Assembly (NCBI GenBank): GCA_963798455.1
Contig: CAWCTD010000001.1
Span: 1-47,038, forward strand
Length of the DNA: 47,038 nt
Direction: 5' to 3'
Origin: CAWCTD01 sp963798455
Lineage (GTDB): Bacteria; Acidobacteriota; Terriglobia; Bryobacterales; Bryobacteraceae
The notes below the pieces were generated by a model. That model was not told where the DNA came from. It did no database searches and worked only from the letters and a program-made list of their open reading frames with translations. Both the position numbers and the translations under genes were made by a program. Below, in pieces: positions 17,043 to 27,647 of the stretch; within the stretch, counting starts at the first letter, position 1; each line of letters begins with the position of its first letter.

Positions 17043-17077
17043 AAAAAGGGGGGACAGTTCAGCCTGTCCCCTTTTTT
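17043..17077. terminator. Palindrome of GGGGACAG type acting as a bidirectional terminator
   Basis: An A-run plus GGGGACAG (17043-17057) pairs with CTGTCCCC and a T-run (17064-17077) around the loop TTCAGC. It has a strong stem with an A/U tract on both sides, placed between the convergent oxidoreductase and bicupin genes. The minus-strand bicupin stop lies in the loop, and the stem encodes its last residues (KKGTG). The core matches the repeat at 10911-10983. Confidence 0.7.
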
Positions 17078-17895
17078 GTTCGCTCTATGTAGTCGGGACG
17101 CACGGGCCAGAACACGTCAAGAGCGTCGGCGCCCAGCTCGCTCATTCTGCCTGAGTGCATCATCCCCCCGGGCAGTAGAATCACGTCGTTTTGTTCCCCA
17201 ATCATGGGGAAAGCGGAATCCATCACGCCCTCCTGCATGGCTCCTCGGAGCAGCAGCATGACTTGATGTTCGGGATGGCTGTGGACCGGGAAGCAAGAGT
17301 TTGGGTCCATGCGGATGAAGCTGAGCATCACGTTCCTGCCCCAGATCAGGCGGGAGTTGGCTGCGCTCCGCTTATAGGAGAGGGCCGGATCCGGGTCGGT
17401 GACCGGAGTGATTTGAACTTCACTGAGGCGATACACCTGTCCCGCCGGCAGGGACGGTGCCACTCCCTGGTCAGGGAACGAGACGTCCGCGTTTGCCGGG
17501 AGCGCGGCCCCCGCCATCCTCAGCAGATCGACGCGCACGGGAGAGAAGACCTCAATCGCCTTCAGGCCATCCGGGCCGGCCTTCAGAGAACGCGCCATCC
17601 CCGGTGTGAGGTACAGGATGGAATCCTGGGTCAGTTCAAGGTCATGGCCGCCCCACGAGCAGGTCGCCGATCCCTCCCAGACCACCGTGATCAACTCCTC
17701 GGCGAGTGGCTGCACAGGATAGACGGAGCCTCCCTCCATCTCCAGGACCTCCACCAGGGCGCCATTGCTCCAGGCCAGGCGGGCAGCGGCGCCCGGCGCA
17801 AGGCTGATCTTCGGGAGCGCGCTCAACGGGTGCACTCTGCCCGGCTCCATCAGTATCGGAACATCCATTTCGGGAACGATTCGTGGTTGCATCAT
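17059..17895 (-). CDS. Bicupin protein
   Basis: The product has 278 residues from the first of two adjacent ATGs (17895; 17892 is equally possible), 14 bases after the upstream stop. There are two cupin barrels. The first is near residues 25-130 (SLAPGAAARLAWSNG, PLAEELITVVWEG, ILYLTPGMARSLKAG). The second, near 175-270, holds the metal motif FPVHSHPEHQVMLLLRG and a closing ILLPGGMMHSG. Only the second barrel keeps the histidines, so one metal site is likely. There is no signal peptide. The terminal KKGTG comes from the palindromic repeat. Substrate unknown. It follows an exported PPC-domain gene in the same operon. Confidence 0.82.
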   Translation of the reverse strand: MMQPRIVPEMDVPILMEPGRVHPLSALPKISLAPGAAARLAWSNGALVEVLEMEGGSVYPVQPLAEELITVVWEGSATCSWGGHDLELTQDSILYLTPGMARSLKAGPDGLKAIEVFSPVRVDLLRMAGAALPANADVSFPDQGVAPSLPAGQVYRLSEVQITPVTDPDPALSYKRSAANSRLIWGRNVMLSFIRMDPNSCFPVHSHPEHQVMLLLRGAMQEGVMDSAFPMIGEQNDVILLPGGMMHSGRMSELGADALDVFWPVRPDYIERTKKGTG

Positions 17896-17909
17896 GCCAG
17901 CAGCTCGCC

Positions 17910-18464
17910 TTAGCGATAGTTCTTGTCGTCCACCTTGCTCAGATCGACCCCGTCGCGAAACACGCCCAGGGTCACAACCGCGAAGGTGAAGACCTCCGAG
18001 CCCGGCTCCAGATGGCCACCCCAAGACTTGTCGTCGCGGGCCAGGGTCACGTGGGCATGAATGCGGCCGTCGATGACGTATCCATTCATGCTCACCAGGT
18101 CGGCAGGAGCCGTGGGGTCCTTCACGAAGATGTTCTTAGAAGGGAAGGTGCCGTTGCTGACGGAATGGACATGATAGCCGCGGAGCGAACCGGCGCCCGC
18201 CAGGATGACCGCGCTGCGGATCTTCTGCTCCTTCACCATCTTCTCCAGCCCTGCCAGCAGGTCGGTCTGGTACTTGAAGCGCAGGACCACAATCCGGTCG
18301 AACTGCCCGCTGATGGCGTACACATCGGGCACGCTCGGGTTGTTCGGTCTCGAATCCTGCTCCGGAGTGGTGGTGTTGGTCACCTCCCTCCGGGTCTGTT
18401 GGCCCTGGACCACTGCCCCGGCCAAAAGCACAAGGAACGCTGCTTTCCATCTCATGTATCTCAT
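17910..18464 (-). CDS. Exported PPC/DUF296 (AF0104/ALDC-like) domain protein
   Basis: The 184-residue product has an N-terminal signal peptide (WKAAFLVLLAGAVVQGQ), which is unusual because most bacterial PPC-domain proteins are cytoplasmic. Residues 50-175 fit the PPC/DUF296 fold: FDRIVVLRFKYQTDLL, SAVILAGAGSLRGYHV, GRIHAHVTLARDD and GGHLEPGSEVFTFAVV. The three histidines in the IHAHVTL and GGHL motifs are the usual metal ligands of this fold. In bacteria the function is unknown. The start is either the ATG at 18464 or the one at 18455; a 9-base tandem duplication creates the two. The bicupin is 14 bases downstream. Confidence 0.8.
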   Translation of the reverse strand: MRYMRWKAAFLVLLAGAVVQGQQTRREVTNTTTPEQDSRPNNPSVPDVYAISGQFDRIVVLRFKYQTDLLAGLEKMVKEQKIRSAVILAGAGSLRGYHVHSVSNGTFPSKNIFVKDPTAPADLVSMNGYVIDGRIHAHVTLARDDKSWGGHLEPGSEVFTFAVVTLGVFRDGVDLSKVDDKNYR

Positions 18465-18570
18465 GTGACGATCTTCTGGGGCGGCTTGTCAACACCCGCT
18501 GGGTTTCGACCCTGGAAGCATACGCCCGCCGCCCCGGTGATTTGCCTGCAAGGCACGCGCGCCGCGGGTA

Positions 18571-19410
18571 CTACTGTTCTTCGTAGGGAAGCACGCGGAC
18601 AAACTCACCGCGGACGCGGTAGGGGCCGTCCTCCAGTTCGGACGGATCCAGATCCCAGGCCTGGAACTCGGGGTTCAAGGGCTCCAGCCGGATCCTCTCG
18701 TGACGCCAGCCTTCTTCGGACGCCAGCTTGCTGCTGGTGTAGCGCTTCACCGTGAACTCCCCGCCCGAGTCGGAGGCCCCCAGGTGTTGGATGAGCAGGA
18801 ACTTGCCCTGGCGCGTGCCGACGACGTTGTGGCGGAACACGCAGAGGCTGCCGTCGGGAATGAGCGGCTCCATGGACCGGCCCACAACCCGTGCCACGAA
18901 CATGTCCTTGGTCGGGCGCAGGTTCTCAGGCGCGCGGACCCAATCCTCCGCTTCGACTTCCATGTCTTCGCCGAAACGCGTGGCGGCGGCGCGCAAAGAG
19001 TACAACGGCAAGTGGGTCTCGAATCGCAGGACGCGAAGCGGGGTTTCTCGCACGCCTTCCACGTGCCATAGGTAGAGCCTCTCCAGAGCCTTTTCGAAAT
19101 CCCCCACGGCGATGGTCTGGGCGCCGGAGATGCGGAGCGTGTTGGAGAGCGTGTCTTCCAGGGCCCGCAGCAGTTGCTCACCGCCGGCCTCCCTGCTTTG
19201 CCGGCGGAGATCCGGTTCGAGGTGGGCCAGCACTTCGACGTCTTCCGCGTCGGCCCATGGCTCCCAATCCCGGCGGAGCCGGAGGCAGAGCTGGTCAGAG
19301 GCGCTGTCGAGGAGAAGCACACCGGCGTTCACCTTAGGCCGCCCGGGTAACGCCAGTTCTAGCACCCAGTACTGCGCTTTTCGTGCGGTCTTGAATGCCA
19401 GCGCGCCCAT
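18571..19410 (-). CDS. S24 (LexA-like) peptidase-domain protein with a non-HTH N-terminal domain
   Basis: The product has 279 residues. Residues 170-275 form an S24 signal-peptidase-like domain: FVARVVGRSMEPLIPDGSLC gives the catalytic Ser179, and GEFTVKRYTS gives the Lys222 of the Ser-Lys dyad. The usual partner of this domain is a DNA-binding helix-turn-helix, as in LexA and phage repressors. Here the first 115 residues instead read AQYWVLELALPGRPKVNAGVLL and carry a helical part, resembling DUF3037-type proteins only loosely. I cannot name it with certainty. There is no Ala-Gly or Cys-Gly cleavage site I can point to. It may be a protease-type sensor without its own DNA-binding domain. Confidence 0.72.
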   Translation of the reverse strand: MGALAFKTARKAQYWVLELALPGRPKVNAGVLLLDSASDQLCLRLRRDWEPWADAEDVEVLAHLEPDLRRQSREAGGEQLLRALEDTLSNTLRISGAQTIAVGDFEKALERLYLWHVEGVRETPLRVLRFETHLPLYSLRAAATRFGEDMEVEAEDWVRAPENLRPTKDMFVARVVGRSMEPLIPDGSLCVFRHNVVGTRQGKFLLIQHLGASDSGGEFTVKRYTSSKLASEEGWRHERIRLEPLNPEFQAWDLDPSELEDGPYRVRGEFVRVLPYEEQ

Positions 19411-19443
19411 TTCTTAAGAGTATCGGACGAAAGCGCCCCGCGC

Positions 19444-20475
19444 CTAAGGGTTCGCCGGATAGTACCCCTGGCGGTAGCGGATCTTCACGTTCGGCAGACT
19501 GTTGACTTCCACCCGAATCTGGCGATACGCCTTGGCTGAATCGGTCGTATCAGGCCGGTATCGCAAAACGTACTGGGTCGTCACCTCGCCCGCTAGCGCG
19601 GCGATCGAGTCGAAGATGCCCTTGGCCAGGGCCGCGGCGTATTGTCCGGTCCCCACCTTGTAGGCATAGTTGCCTTCGTCGGAAGGCTGGGACAAATAAC
19701 CCGCGACATCGGTATAGACCTGCTGCAGCGGGAACTCCACACGGCCCCCGGTTTCTTCGCACAGCTTCTTGAGGTTGCCCTCGCCTTCAACGTAGGAACC
19801 GAAGGCCACCGTGCTCATGCCGTAGATGGTGACCCAGTTCCGCTGCGCCAGTTCCAGCACCTCCGCCAGGCTCTTGCTGCTTGCCGTGTCGTGCCCGTCA
19901 CCGATGATGATGAGAACACGCCGGGGCTCGTAGGGCTCGCCCTGGACCAGGCTTCGCCTGGTGCAAGCCATGTAAATGGCGTCGTACAGCGCCGCCCCGC
20001 CTCCAGGCTTCAGTTTGCGGATCTTGTCGGCGATGAGCTCGGAATCATGGGTTGTATTGACTGCCAGCTCGGCGTCGTTTGCGTAGGTGATGAGGTAGCC
20101 GCTGAACTTCTTGTCACCGGGCAGGAGGTTGAAAACCAGTTCGAGCGCCGCCTCCTGGAACTTCTGCCAGTGCAGGCGGGTAGCGTTGCTCATGTCCAGC
20201 AGGAAGCCGACCACCACGGGCTGGTTTCTCTCGCGGCTGAAGTAGACGACCTTCTGTTCCCGGCCTTCGTCGAAGACCTTGAAGTCATTGACATCCAGGT
20301 TGCTGACGAACCGGTCCTTCTCGTCGGTGACGGTGACCGGGACGATCACCTCGGTTACCTGACCGCGGAATGTGGGTTGCTCCTGGCCGGCCGGCTGAGC
20401 CTGCCCGCCGGGCGCGGGAGCCTGGGCAACAAGCAGGAGTGCGGCCATCAGCCCAAGAATCGCGCGAGCCAGCAT
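19444..20475 (-). CDS. Exported VWFA-related acidobacterial domain protein
   Basis: The product has 343 residues with a signal peptide (ILGLMAALLLVAQAPA). The von Willebrand A-like domain occupies residues of roughly 85-285: VVGFLLDMSNATRLHWQ at the MIDAS position, a degenerate DxSxS, then GGGAALYDAIYMA and VLIIIGDGHDTAS. The N-terminal strand region (EVIVPVTVTDEKDRFVSNLDVNDFKVFDEG) and the closing VKIRYRQGYYPANP are hallmarks of the VWFA-related family expanded in Acidobacteria. It is probably a periplasmic adhesion or metal-dependent binding module. A TATAAT box lies just upstream on its own strand. Confidence 0.88.
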   Translation of the reverse strand: MLARAILGLMAALLLVAQAPAPGGQAQPAGQEQPTFRGQVTEVIVPVTVTDEKDRFVSNLDVNDFKVFDEGREQKVVYFSRERNQPVVVGFLLDMSNATRLHWQKFQEAALELVFNLLPGDKKFSGYLITYANDAELAVNTTHDSELIADKIRKLKPGGGAALYDAIYMACTRRSLVQGEPYEPRRVLIIIGDGHDTASSKSLAEVLELAQRNWVTIYGMSTVAFGSYVEGEGNLKKLCEETGGRVEFPLQQVYTDVAGYLSQPSDEGNYAYKVGTGQYAAALAKGIFDSIAALAGEVTTQYVLRYRPDTTDSAKAYRQIRVEVNSLPNVKIRYRQGYYPANP

Positions 20476-20493
20476 GCTGGGAATCCTACTGCG

Positions 20494-20499
20494 ATTATA
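20494..20499 (-). promoter_or_regulatory. Consensus -10 box (TATAAT) upstream of the VWFA gene
   Basis: The minus strand reads GCTATAATCG 19 bases before the VWFA start codon, an exact -10 hexamer in very GC-rich surroundings. No -35 match is seen 17 bases further up. Confidence 0.4.
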
Positions 20500-20504
20500 G
20501 CGGA

Positions 20505-20540
20505 GCGGCCGGCCAACCGCCTCGGCCCGCGGCCGGCCGC
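20505..20540. terminator. GC-rich hairpin after kdgK
   Basis: GCGGCCGGCC (20505-20514) and GGCCGGCCGC (20531-20540) form a perfect 10-bp stem with a 16-base loop. It lies 20 bases past the kdgK stop and before the VWFA promoter box. There is no U-tract, so intrinsic termination is only possible, not shown. Confidence 0.4.
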
Positions 20541-20560
20541 CGAACGCCGGGAGCGGCCTT

Positions 20561-21592
20561 CTACCGCTGCACTCTGCCCGAACCGCCGCTCTTCAGCAGC
20601 GAGTTCACCTCATCCACCGTGAAGCGATTGAAATCGCCATAGATGGAGTGTTTCAGGCAGGAGCCGGCCACCGCGAACTCCAGCGCGTCCTTGTGGGTGG
20701 CGAGCGCCAGCAACCCGTAGATCAAGCCCCCGGCGAAAGCGTCACCGCCCCCGACGCGGTCCACGATGTGGGTGATGTCATAGTGCCGGCTCAGGAGGAA
20801 CTCCTGACGGTCGTTGAGGCACCCGGACCAGCCGTTGTGCGAAGCGCTGACCGACTCCCTCAGGGTGATGGCCATGATCTTCAGGTTGGGGTACTGCGCC
20901 AGCACCCGCTCGGTCAGGCTCTTGTACTGCGCGACTTCCAGTTTCCCGGACTCCACGTCCACGTCCACCTGGATGCCGAGCGCCTTCTGGCAGTCCTCTT
21001 CGTTGGCGATGCCCACGTCCACGTACTTGAAGATCTCCGGCATTACCTCCTTGGAGGACTTGCCGTACTTCCACAGGTTCTTCCGGTAATTGAGGTCGCA
21101 CGAGACGGTCAGACCCATCCCGTGCGCCTTCTGGACGGCCTCCAGGGCCAGGTCCGCGGCCCCCTGGCTGATGGCGGGTGTAATGCCGGTGACATGAAAC
21201 CAGCCGGCTCCTTCAAAACTCTTCTGCCAATCGATGTCACCGGGCTTGGCGAGAGCGATGGCGCTGTGCTCACGGTCGTAGACCACTTTGGACGGCCGCT
21301 GGTTCGCGCCGGCCTCGACGTAGTAAACGCCGAAGCGTCCCTTGCCTCGAACGATGAAGGACGGGTCCACGTTGAAGCGCCGCATCTCGCCGACGAAGGC
21401 TTCCGTGATGGGGTTGTCGGGCAACACTGTGACGTAACGGGCCGCGAGACCGTAGGCGGCCGCCGACACGGCGACGTTGGCCTCTCCCCCGCCGAACGTG
21501 GCCACGAACTGAGGCGTCTGCAGGAATCTCTCGAATCCTGGAGGGGCCAGGCGCAGCATGATTTCTCCGAAAGTAACGACAGGTTTTGTCAT
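20561..21592 (-). CDS. kdgK: 2-dehydro-3-deoxygluconokinase-like PfkB sugar kinase
   Basis: The product has 343 residues. AGGAGA lies 8 bases ahead of the ATG. PfkB/ribokinase family: TFGEIMLRLAPP at the N-terminus, FGGGEANVAVSAAAYG for substrate binding, CDLNYRKNLW, and VDRVGGGDAFAGGLIYG with the catalytic Asp near residue 290. The N-terminal sequence and substrate loop (NQRPSKVVYDREHSAI) fit KDG kinases, which make KDPG from uronate breakdown. Other 2-keto-deoxy sugars remain possible. It is the last gene of an operon with alaC, a ThuA-like gene and the RidA-like gene, 13 bases after the latter. Confidence 0.88.
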   Translation of the reverse strand: MTKPVVTFGEIMLRLAPPGFERFLQTPQFVATFGGGEANVAVSAAAYGLAARYVTVLPDNPITEAFVGEMRRFNVDPSFIVRGKGRFGVYYVEAGANQRPSKVVYDREHSAIALAKPGDIDWQKSFEGAGWFHVTGITPAISQGAADLALEAVQKAHGMGLTVSCDLNYRKNLWKYGKSSKEVMPEIFKYVDVGIANEEDCQKALGIQVDVDVESGKLEVAQYKSLTERVLAQYPNLKIMAITLRESVSASHNGWSGCLNDRQEFLLSRHYDITHIVDRVGGGDAFAGGLIYGLLALATHKDALEFAVAGSCLKHSIYGDFNRFTVDEVNSLLKSGGSGRVQR

Positions 21593-21605
21593 AAGATCGA
21601 TTCTC

Positions 21606-22728
21606 CTAGTGCGAATTTGTAACTACCGATACTACGTCAACAGCGAAGCTCGCGTCGATGGACGGCAATCCTACGCAGGGCATCATCGTCCAGGCGGGCG
21701 GGCTCGACTGATCCCAAACCCCGGCCGCAATCCTTTGTACCTGCTCTCCGATGGACCTGGACAGGACGTACAGACCCGCTGACGCCACCTGGGCGATGGA
21801 ACCCCGTTCCTGCTCCAATGTCCTGGAAAGACGCTGGAATGCCAGGCGCGCGTCGTCGTCTTCATAGCCGAAAGCCATCTGGCCGCCGGCCAGCACGACT
21901 CGAGGCGCGCTCACCAGAGCGACATCGGAAAGCTCCGAAGAACCCGCCGGCTCCCGCGCTTTCAGGAACCGCAAAGGCTCGCCGGCTGGCGCCCGCAGCC
22001 GTGCCACCAGTTGGCAGCCCGTGATGGCGTGCGACGGCGCCCGCTCCGGCTGGATAAGGTCCAGCGCGGCCTTGGGGAATTCGGACGCGATCAAACGCCG
22101 TACCTCCCAGAACGTCGTCCATCGAGCTGACAAAACAGGTCGCCTGGACCACGTCCCGGCCGTCGAGGCCGGCCGCGCCCAGCGCACCGCGCAACTTCGG
22201 CAGCGCCTCTCGTGCCAGCGAGACCATGCGGCTTGGCAAGCCCGGCTCCTCGGCAGCCTGCCCCGCCAGAAAGGCCAGTCCGTGGGGGTTCGCGGGTTTG
22301 CGATCGGCGACAGTCGCCTCCATCACCACTTGCGCGCCGGGCAGGGGCAAGGCGCCGACCTGCACCACCGTGATCACCGGGATCGGCTGGTTGCGCGCCG
22401 TGAACGTCTCACTTACGATGGCCTGCACGCGGCGGATGTCACCAGTGCCGGCTGCGAACGCCCTCAGCTTGACGATCGACGACCTGCCGGCCCGTCCGAG
22501 CAGGGCCTTCAGCGCGTCGCGCACCTGCTGCGACAACAAACCCTTGGAGGACAAAGGGGATACATAGAACACCAGCCGGTCGGTATCGGCCACGACCGCT
22601 GAAGGGGGCTCCTTGGGGATCTCCAGGGTCTGGGTCGGCGGTTCCTCTTTCTGATTTCTTTGGCTTGCCGCCCAGGAGGTCGCACCAATCGCGAGCCCGC
22701 CCACGGCAAGCATCACACATATACGCAT
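21606..22728 (-). CDS. Exported protein of three tandem RidA/YjgF-like domains (one frameshift)
   Basis: The product is 373 residues once one base is removed: the frame changes at a GGG run (22106-22108), where one G fewer restores SSMDDVLEVRRLIASEF. A signal peptide (CVMLAVGGLAIGATSWAAS) comes first. Three consecutive RidA folds then follow. The first is DRLVFYVSPLSSKG to VVQVGALPLPGAQVVMEA, the second GLAFLAGQ to SMDDV and ITGCQLVARL, and the third RVVLAGGQMAFGYED to LPSIDASFAVDVVSV. RidA is normally a homotrimer of about 130-residue chains, so this could be a single-chain trimer. The Arg that RidA uses for imine hydrolysis (PARTxxxV) is missing in all three: PVITVVQ, HAITGCQ, AWTMMP. It lies 27 bases after thuA and 13 before kdgK. 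Confidence 0.78.
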
Positions 22729-22743
22729 CGCCTTTGGGACTCG

Positions 22744-22752
22744 ATTGTACCA
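22744..22752 (-). promoter_or_regulatory. Candidate extended -10 box for the RidA-like gene
   Basis: The minus strand reads TGGTACAAT, that is TGN plus TACAAT, 15 bases before the ATG. It may be an internal promoter within the alaC-thuA-rid-kdgK operon. Confidence 0.35.
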
Positions 22753-22755
22753 GAG

Positions 22756-23751
22756 TCATGGCTTGCCTCCGCGGCCCGGACCGCCTCGCCCCGCGCCAGC
22801 TCCGGTGGTCGCGTCCAAACCATTCAGACCCTTCGCATAATTCGGGTCCATGGCCGCGATGTCCGCGCGATAACTCACTGTATCGGCCGTGGGGAAAGCC
22901 GCCGGCACTCTTTGGGTGACCTTGCCTGTGGCGGCCCACTCCGTTCCCCGCTGAAAAGTCACGACGGCATCCACGGAGCTCAGCGCGTAGACGTCATGCC
23001 CGAAGATGGAATGGAAGATGCGCCCCTTACCGTAAGTGAGCACAATCAGGCCGGGCTCCTCGTTCCCCGTTCCCCGGTTGGCCGGGTCCGAATAGGCCGT
23101 CGCCAGAACCGTCATGTTCTTGCCCGGCCCGCGCATTCTGGCATACAGTTCGTCGCCCTGGTGCATCCAGACCTTGGGCAGGCCCTTCATGATGGGATGG
23201 CTGGCGTCCTGCACCGTGATCCGGTAGGGAATCCTGTTGCCGTGACTCCCCGCGTTTCCTGGAGAATTGTCGGAAACCAGCTTGCCGTCCCTGTAGTACC
23301 ACAGCGGACCTGACTTCTCGTTCCGGCCTCGCCAGCCACCAATGCCGATCATCTCGTTGAATGCCGGCCATCCCGGGAAAGCGTTGTCGGCGGCATGAAC
23401 GATCACCAGCCCGCCGCCGCCGGTCACGTACTTCTCGAATGACCCCATCAAATCCGCCGGCCACCGGCCGTCGGGGGCGTCGTAGTTGGAGACCACCACC
23501 TGGTACTTGTCGAAGGCCGGCTTGAAGCCGCTGAAATCGCCGTTCGCCGCGGGCGCGGTCACCACGTCAACTTGAAACAAGCCAGTCTCGTCCAGTTGCT
23601 TCTTCAGAGCGGGCGTGACCGCCTTCCAGTTGTGATAAGGGCCGCCGCTCTCTCCATCCAGGATCATGACCCGGATGGGGCCCGCCGCCCCCAAGGGAAG
23701 CGCGGCCACCAGCGCCGCGCCGAACAGAATCGCCAGCACCGTCTTGTTCAT
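22756..23751 (-). CDS. Exported ThuA-like (glutamine amidotransferase fold) protein
   Basis: The 331-residue product has a signal peptide (VLAILFGAALVAALPLGAA). It has the ThuA-like domain of trehalose-utilisation and related exported sugar-metabolism proteins: RVMILDGESGGPYHNW, VVVSNYDAPDG, YVTGGGGLVIVHAADNAFPGW, WMHQGDELYAR, and GKGRIFHSIFGHD near the C-terminus. ThuA-like proteins have a class I glutamine amidotransferase fold without the catalytic cysteine. The tail is Gly-rich (GAGAGRGGPGRGG). The start has GAGAGG 5 bases upstream. It follows alaC by 14 bases. Confidence 0.85.
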   Translation of the reverse strand: MNKTVLAILFGAALVAALPLGAAGPIRVMILDGESGGPYHNWKAVTPALKKQLDETGLFQVDVVTAPAANGDFSGFKPAFDKYQVVVSNYDAPDGRWPADLMGSFEKYVTGGGGLVIVHAADNAFPGWPAFNEMIGIGGWRGRNEKSGPLWYYRDGKLVSDNSPGNAGSHGNRIPYRITVQDASHPIMKGLPKVWMHQGDELYARMRGPGKNMTVLATAYSDPANRGTGNEEPGLIVLTYGKGRIFHSIFGHDVYALSSVDAVVTFQRGTEWAATGKVTQRVPAAFPTADTVSYRADIAAMDPNYAKGLNGLDATTGAGAGRGGPGRGGKP

Positions 23752-23765
23752 AAAATCCTCTCAGG

Positions 23766-24947
23766 CTACCCCCTCCCCTTCAGGAGCCTGCGGATCGAGC
23801 TGGTGGCCTGGCGGGTGCGGTGCTCGTTCTCGACCAGGGCGAAGCGCACAAAGCCTTCCCCCATGGGACCGAAACCGATGCCCGGCGAGACTGCCACCAG
23901 GGCTTTCTCCAGGAGCAGCTTCGTGAATTCGAGCGAGCCCGCCTCGCGATAGGGTTCCGGCACGGGCGCCCAGACGAACATGGTGCCGCGCGGAGGCTCC
24001 ACGACCCAGCCGGCGCGCCGCAGGCCTTCGATGAGCACGTCGCGCCGCTTCTGGTAGATGGCGCAGATCTTGCGGGTGTCCTCCGCGCACTCGCGCAGCG
24101 CGATGATCGAGGCAATCTGAATCGGCTGGAAAATGCCGTAATCCAGATAGCTCTTGATGCGGGCCAGCGCCGCGATCATCTTCGGGTTGCCCAGGCAGAA
24201 ACCCACCCGCCAGCCGGGCATGTTGAAGCTCTTCGACATCGAGAAGATCTCGACGGCAATCTCCTTGGCGCCCTCCACCTGAAGGATGCTGGGCGGCTGG
24301 TACCCATCGAGGCCGAGGTCGGCGTACGCGAAGTCGTGCACTACCATGGTGCCGTGCTCGGCGGCGAGCCGGATGATTTCGCGGAAAAATTCCAGGTCCA
24401 CGCATTGCGTGGTGGGGTTCTGCGGGAACGAAATCAGGATCATCTTCGGCTTTCGCGCCACCGTGCGGTAGTGGTCCTTCAGCCGTTCCAGGAAGGTGGC
24501 CGGATCCGGCATGGGCAAGGTGACGGCGTTGCCTTCCGCCATCAGAACGCCGTACTGGTGGATCGGGTAGCACGGGTTCGGAGACGCAACGTCATCACCC
24601 GGTCCGATGACCGCAAACAGAAGATGGGCCAGGGCGTCCTTGGCGCCAATGGTGGCGATGGCCTCGGTCTCCGGGTCCAGGTCCACCTGGTAGCGTTCCT
24701 TGTAACGCTTGACGATCTCCAGGCGCAGGTTGGGGATGCCCCGGGACATGGAGTAGCGGTGGTTGCGGGAATTCCTCGCCGCCTCCACCAGTTTCTGCAC
24801 CACGATGCGAGGGGTAGGGCCGTCGGGATTTCCCATCCCGAGATCGACGACGTCAAGCTGTGCGGCCCGCAAACGTGCCTTCATCTCGTTCACCACGGCG
24901 AACACGTAGGGAGGCAGCTTGCGGATGCGATAGAAGTCGTCGGTCAT
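23766..24947 (-). CDS. alaC: Class I aminotransferase of the AlaC type (glutamate-pyruvate aminotransferase)
   Basis: The 393-residue product begins FYRIRKLPPYVFAVVNEMK, closely AlaC-like. Other motifs are VVDLGMGNPDGPTP, PNPCYPIHQYG, SFPQNPTTQCVD, VHDFAYADLGLDG and the PLP-lysine motif SMSKSFNMPGWRVGF (Lys near residue 237), with the Arg near the C-terminus in GFVRFALVEN. AlaC makes alanine from pyruvate and glutamate in the cytoplasm. Relatives such as LL-diaminopimelate aminotransferase share this layout, so the substrate is probable rather than proven. It is the first gene of the minus-strand operon and is divergent from valS. Confidence 0.9.
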   Translation of the reverse strand: MTDDFYRIRKLPPYVFAVVNEMKARLRAAQLDVVDLGMGNPDGPTPRIVVQKLVEAARNSRNHRYSMSRGIPNLRLEIVKRYKERYQVDLDPETEAIATIGAKDALAHLLFAVIGPGDDVASPNPCYPIHQYGVLMAEGNAVTLPMPDPATFLERLKDHYRTVARKPKMILISFPQNPTTQCVDLEFFREIIRLAAEHGTMVVHDFAYADLGLDGYQPPSILQVEGAKEIAVEIFSMSKSFNMPGWRVGFCLGNPKMIAALARIKSYLDYGIFQPIQIASIIALRECAEDTRKICAIYQKRRDVLIEGLRRAGWVVEPPRGTMFVWAPVPEPYREAGSLEFTKLLLEKALVAVSPGIGFGPMGEGFVRFALVENEHRTRQATSSIRRLLKGRG

Positions 24948-24987
24948 AGACTCTCATTGTAGCTGAAGGCTCCGTTGTGAAACCCCA

Positions 24988-24996
24988 TGATATATT
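24988..24996 (+). promoter_or_regulatory. Candidate extended -10 box for valS
   Basis: TGATATATT reads as TGN plus TATATT and ends 11 bases before the ATG at 25008. This would give a leader of about 5 bases with almost no room for a Shine-Dalgarno. Confidence 0.4.
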
Positions 24997-25007
24997 GGAA
25001 TTTCCCC

Positions 25008-27643
<2,636 letters not shown>

Positions 27644-27647
<4 letters not shown>

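Noticed and set aside
18449..18466. Tandem 9-base repeat (ATCTCATGT twice) at the start of the PPC-domain gene
   Set aside because: Only two units, affecting only which ATG is used; too short to call a functional repeat.
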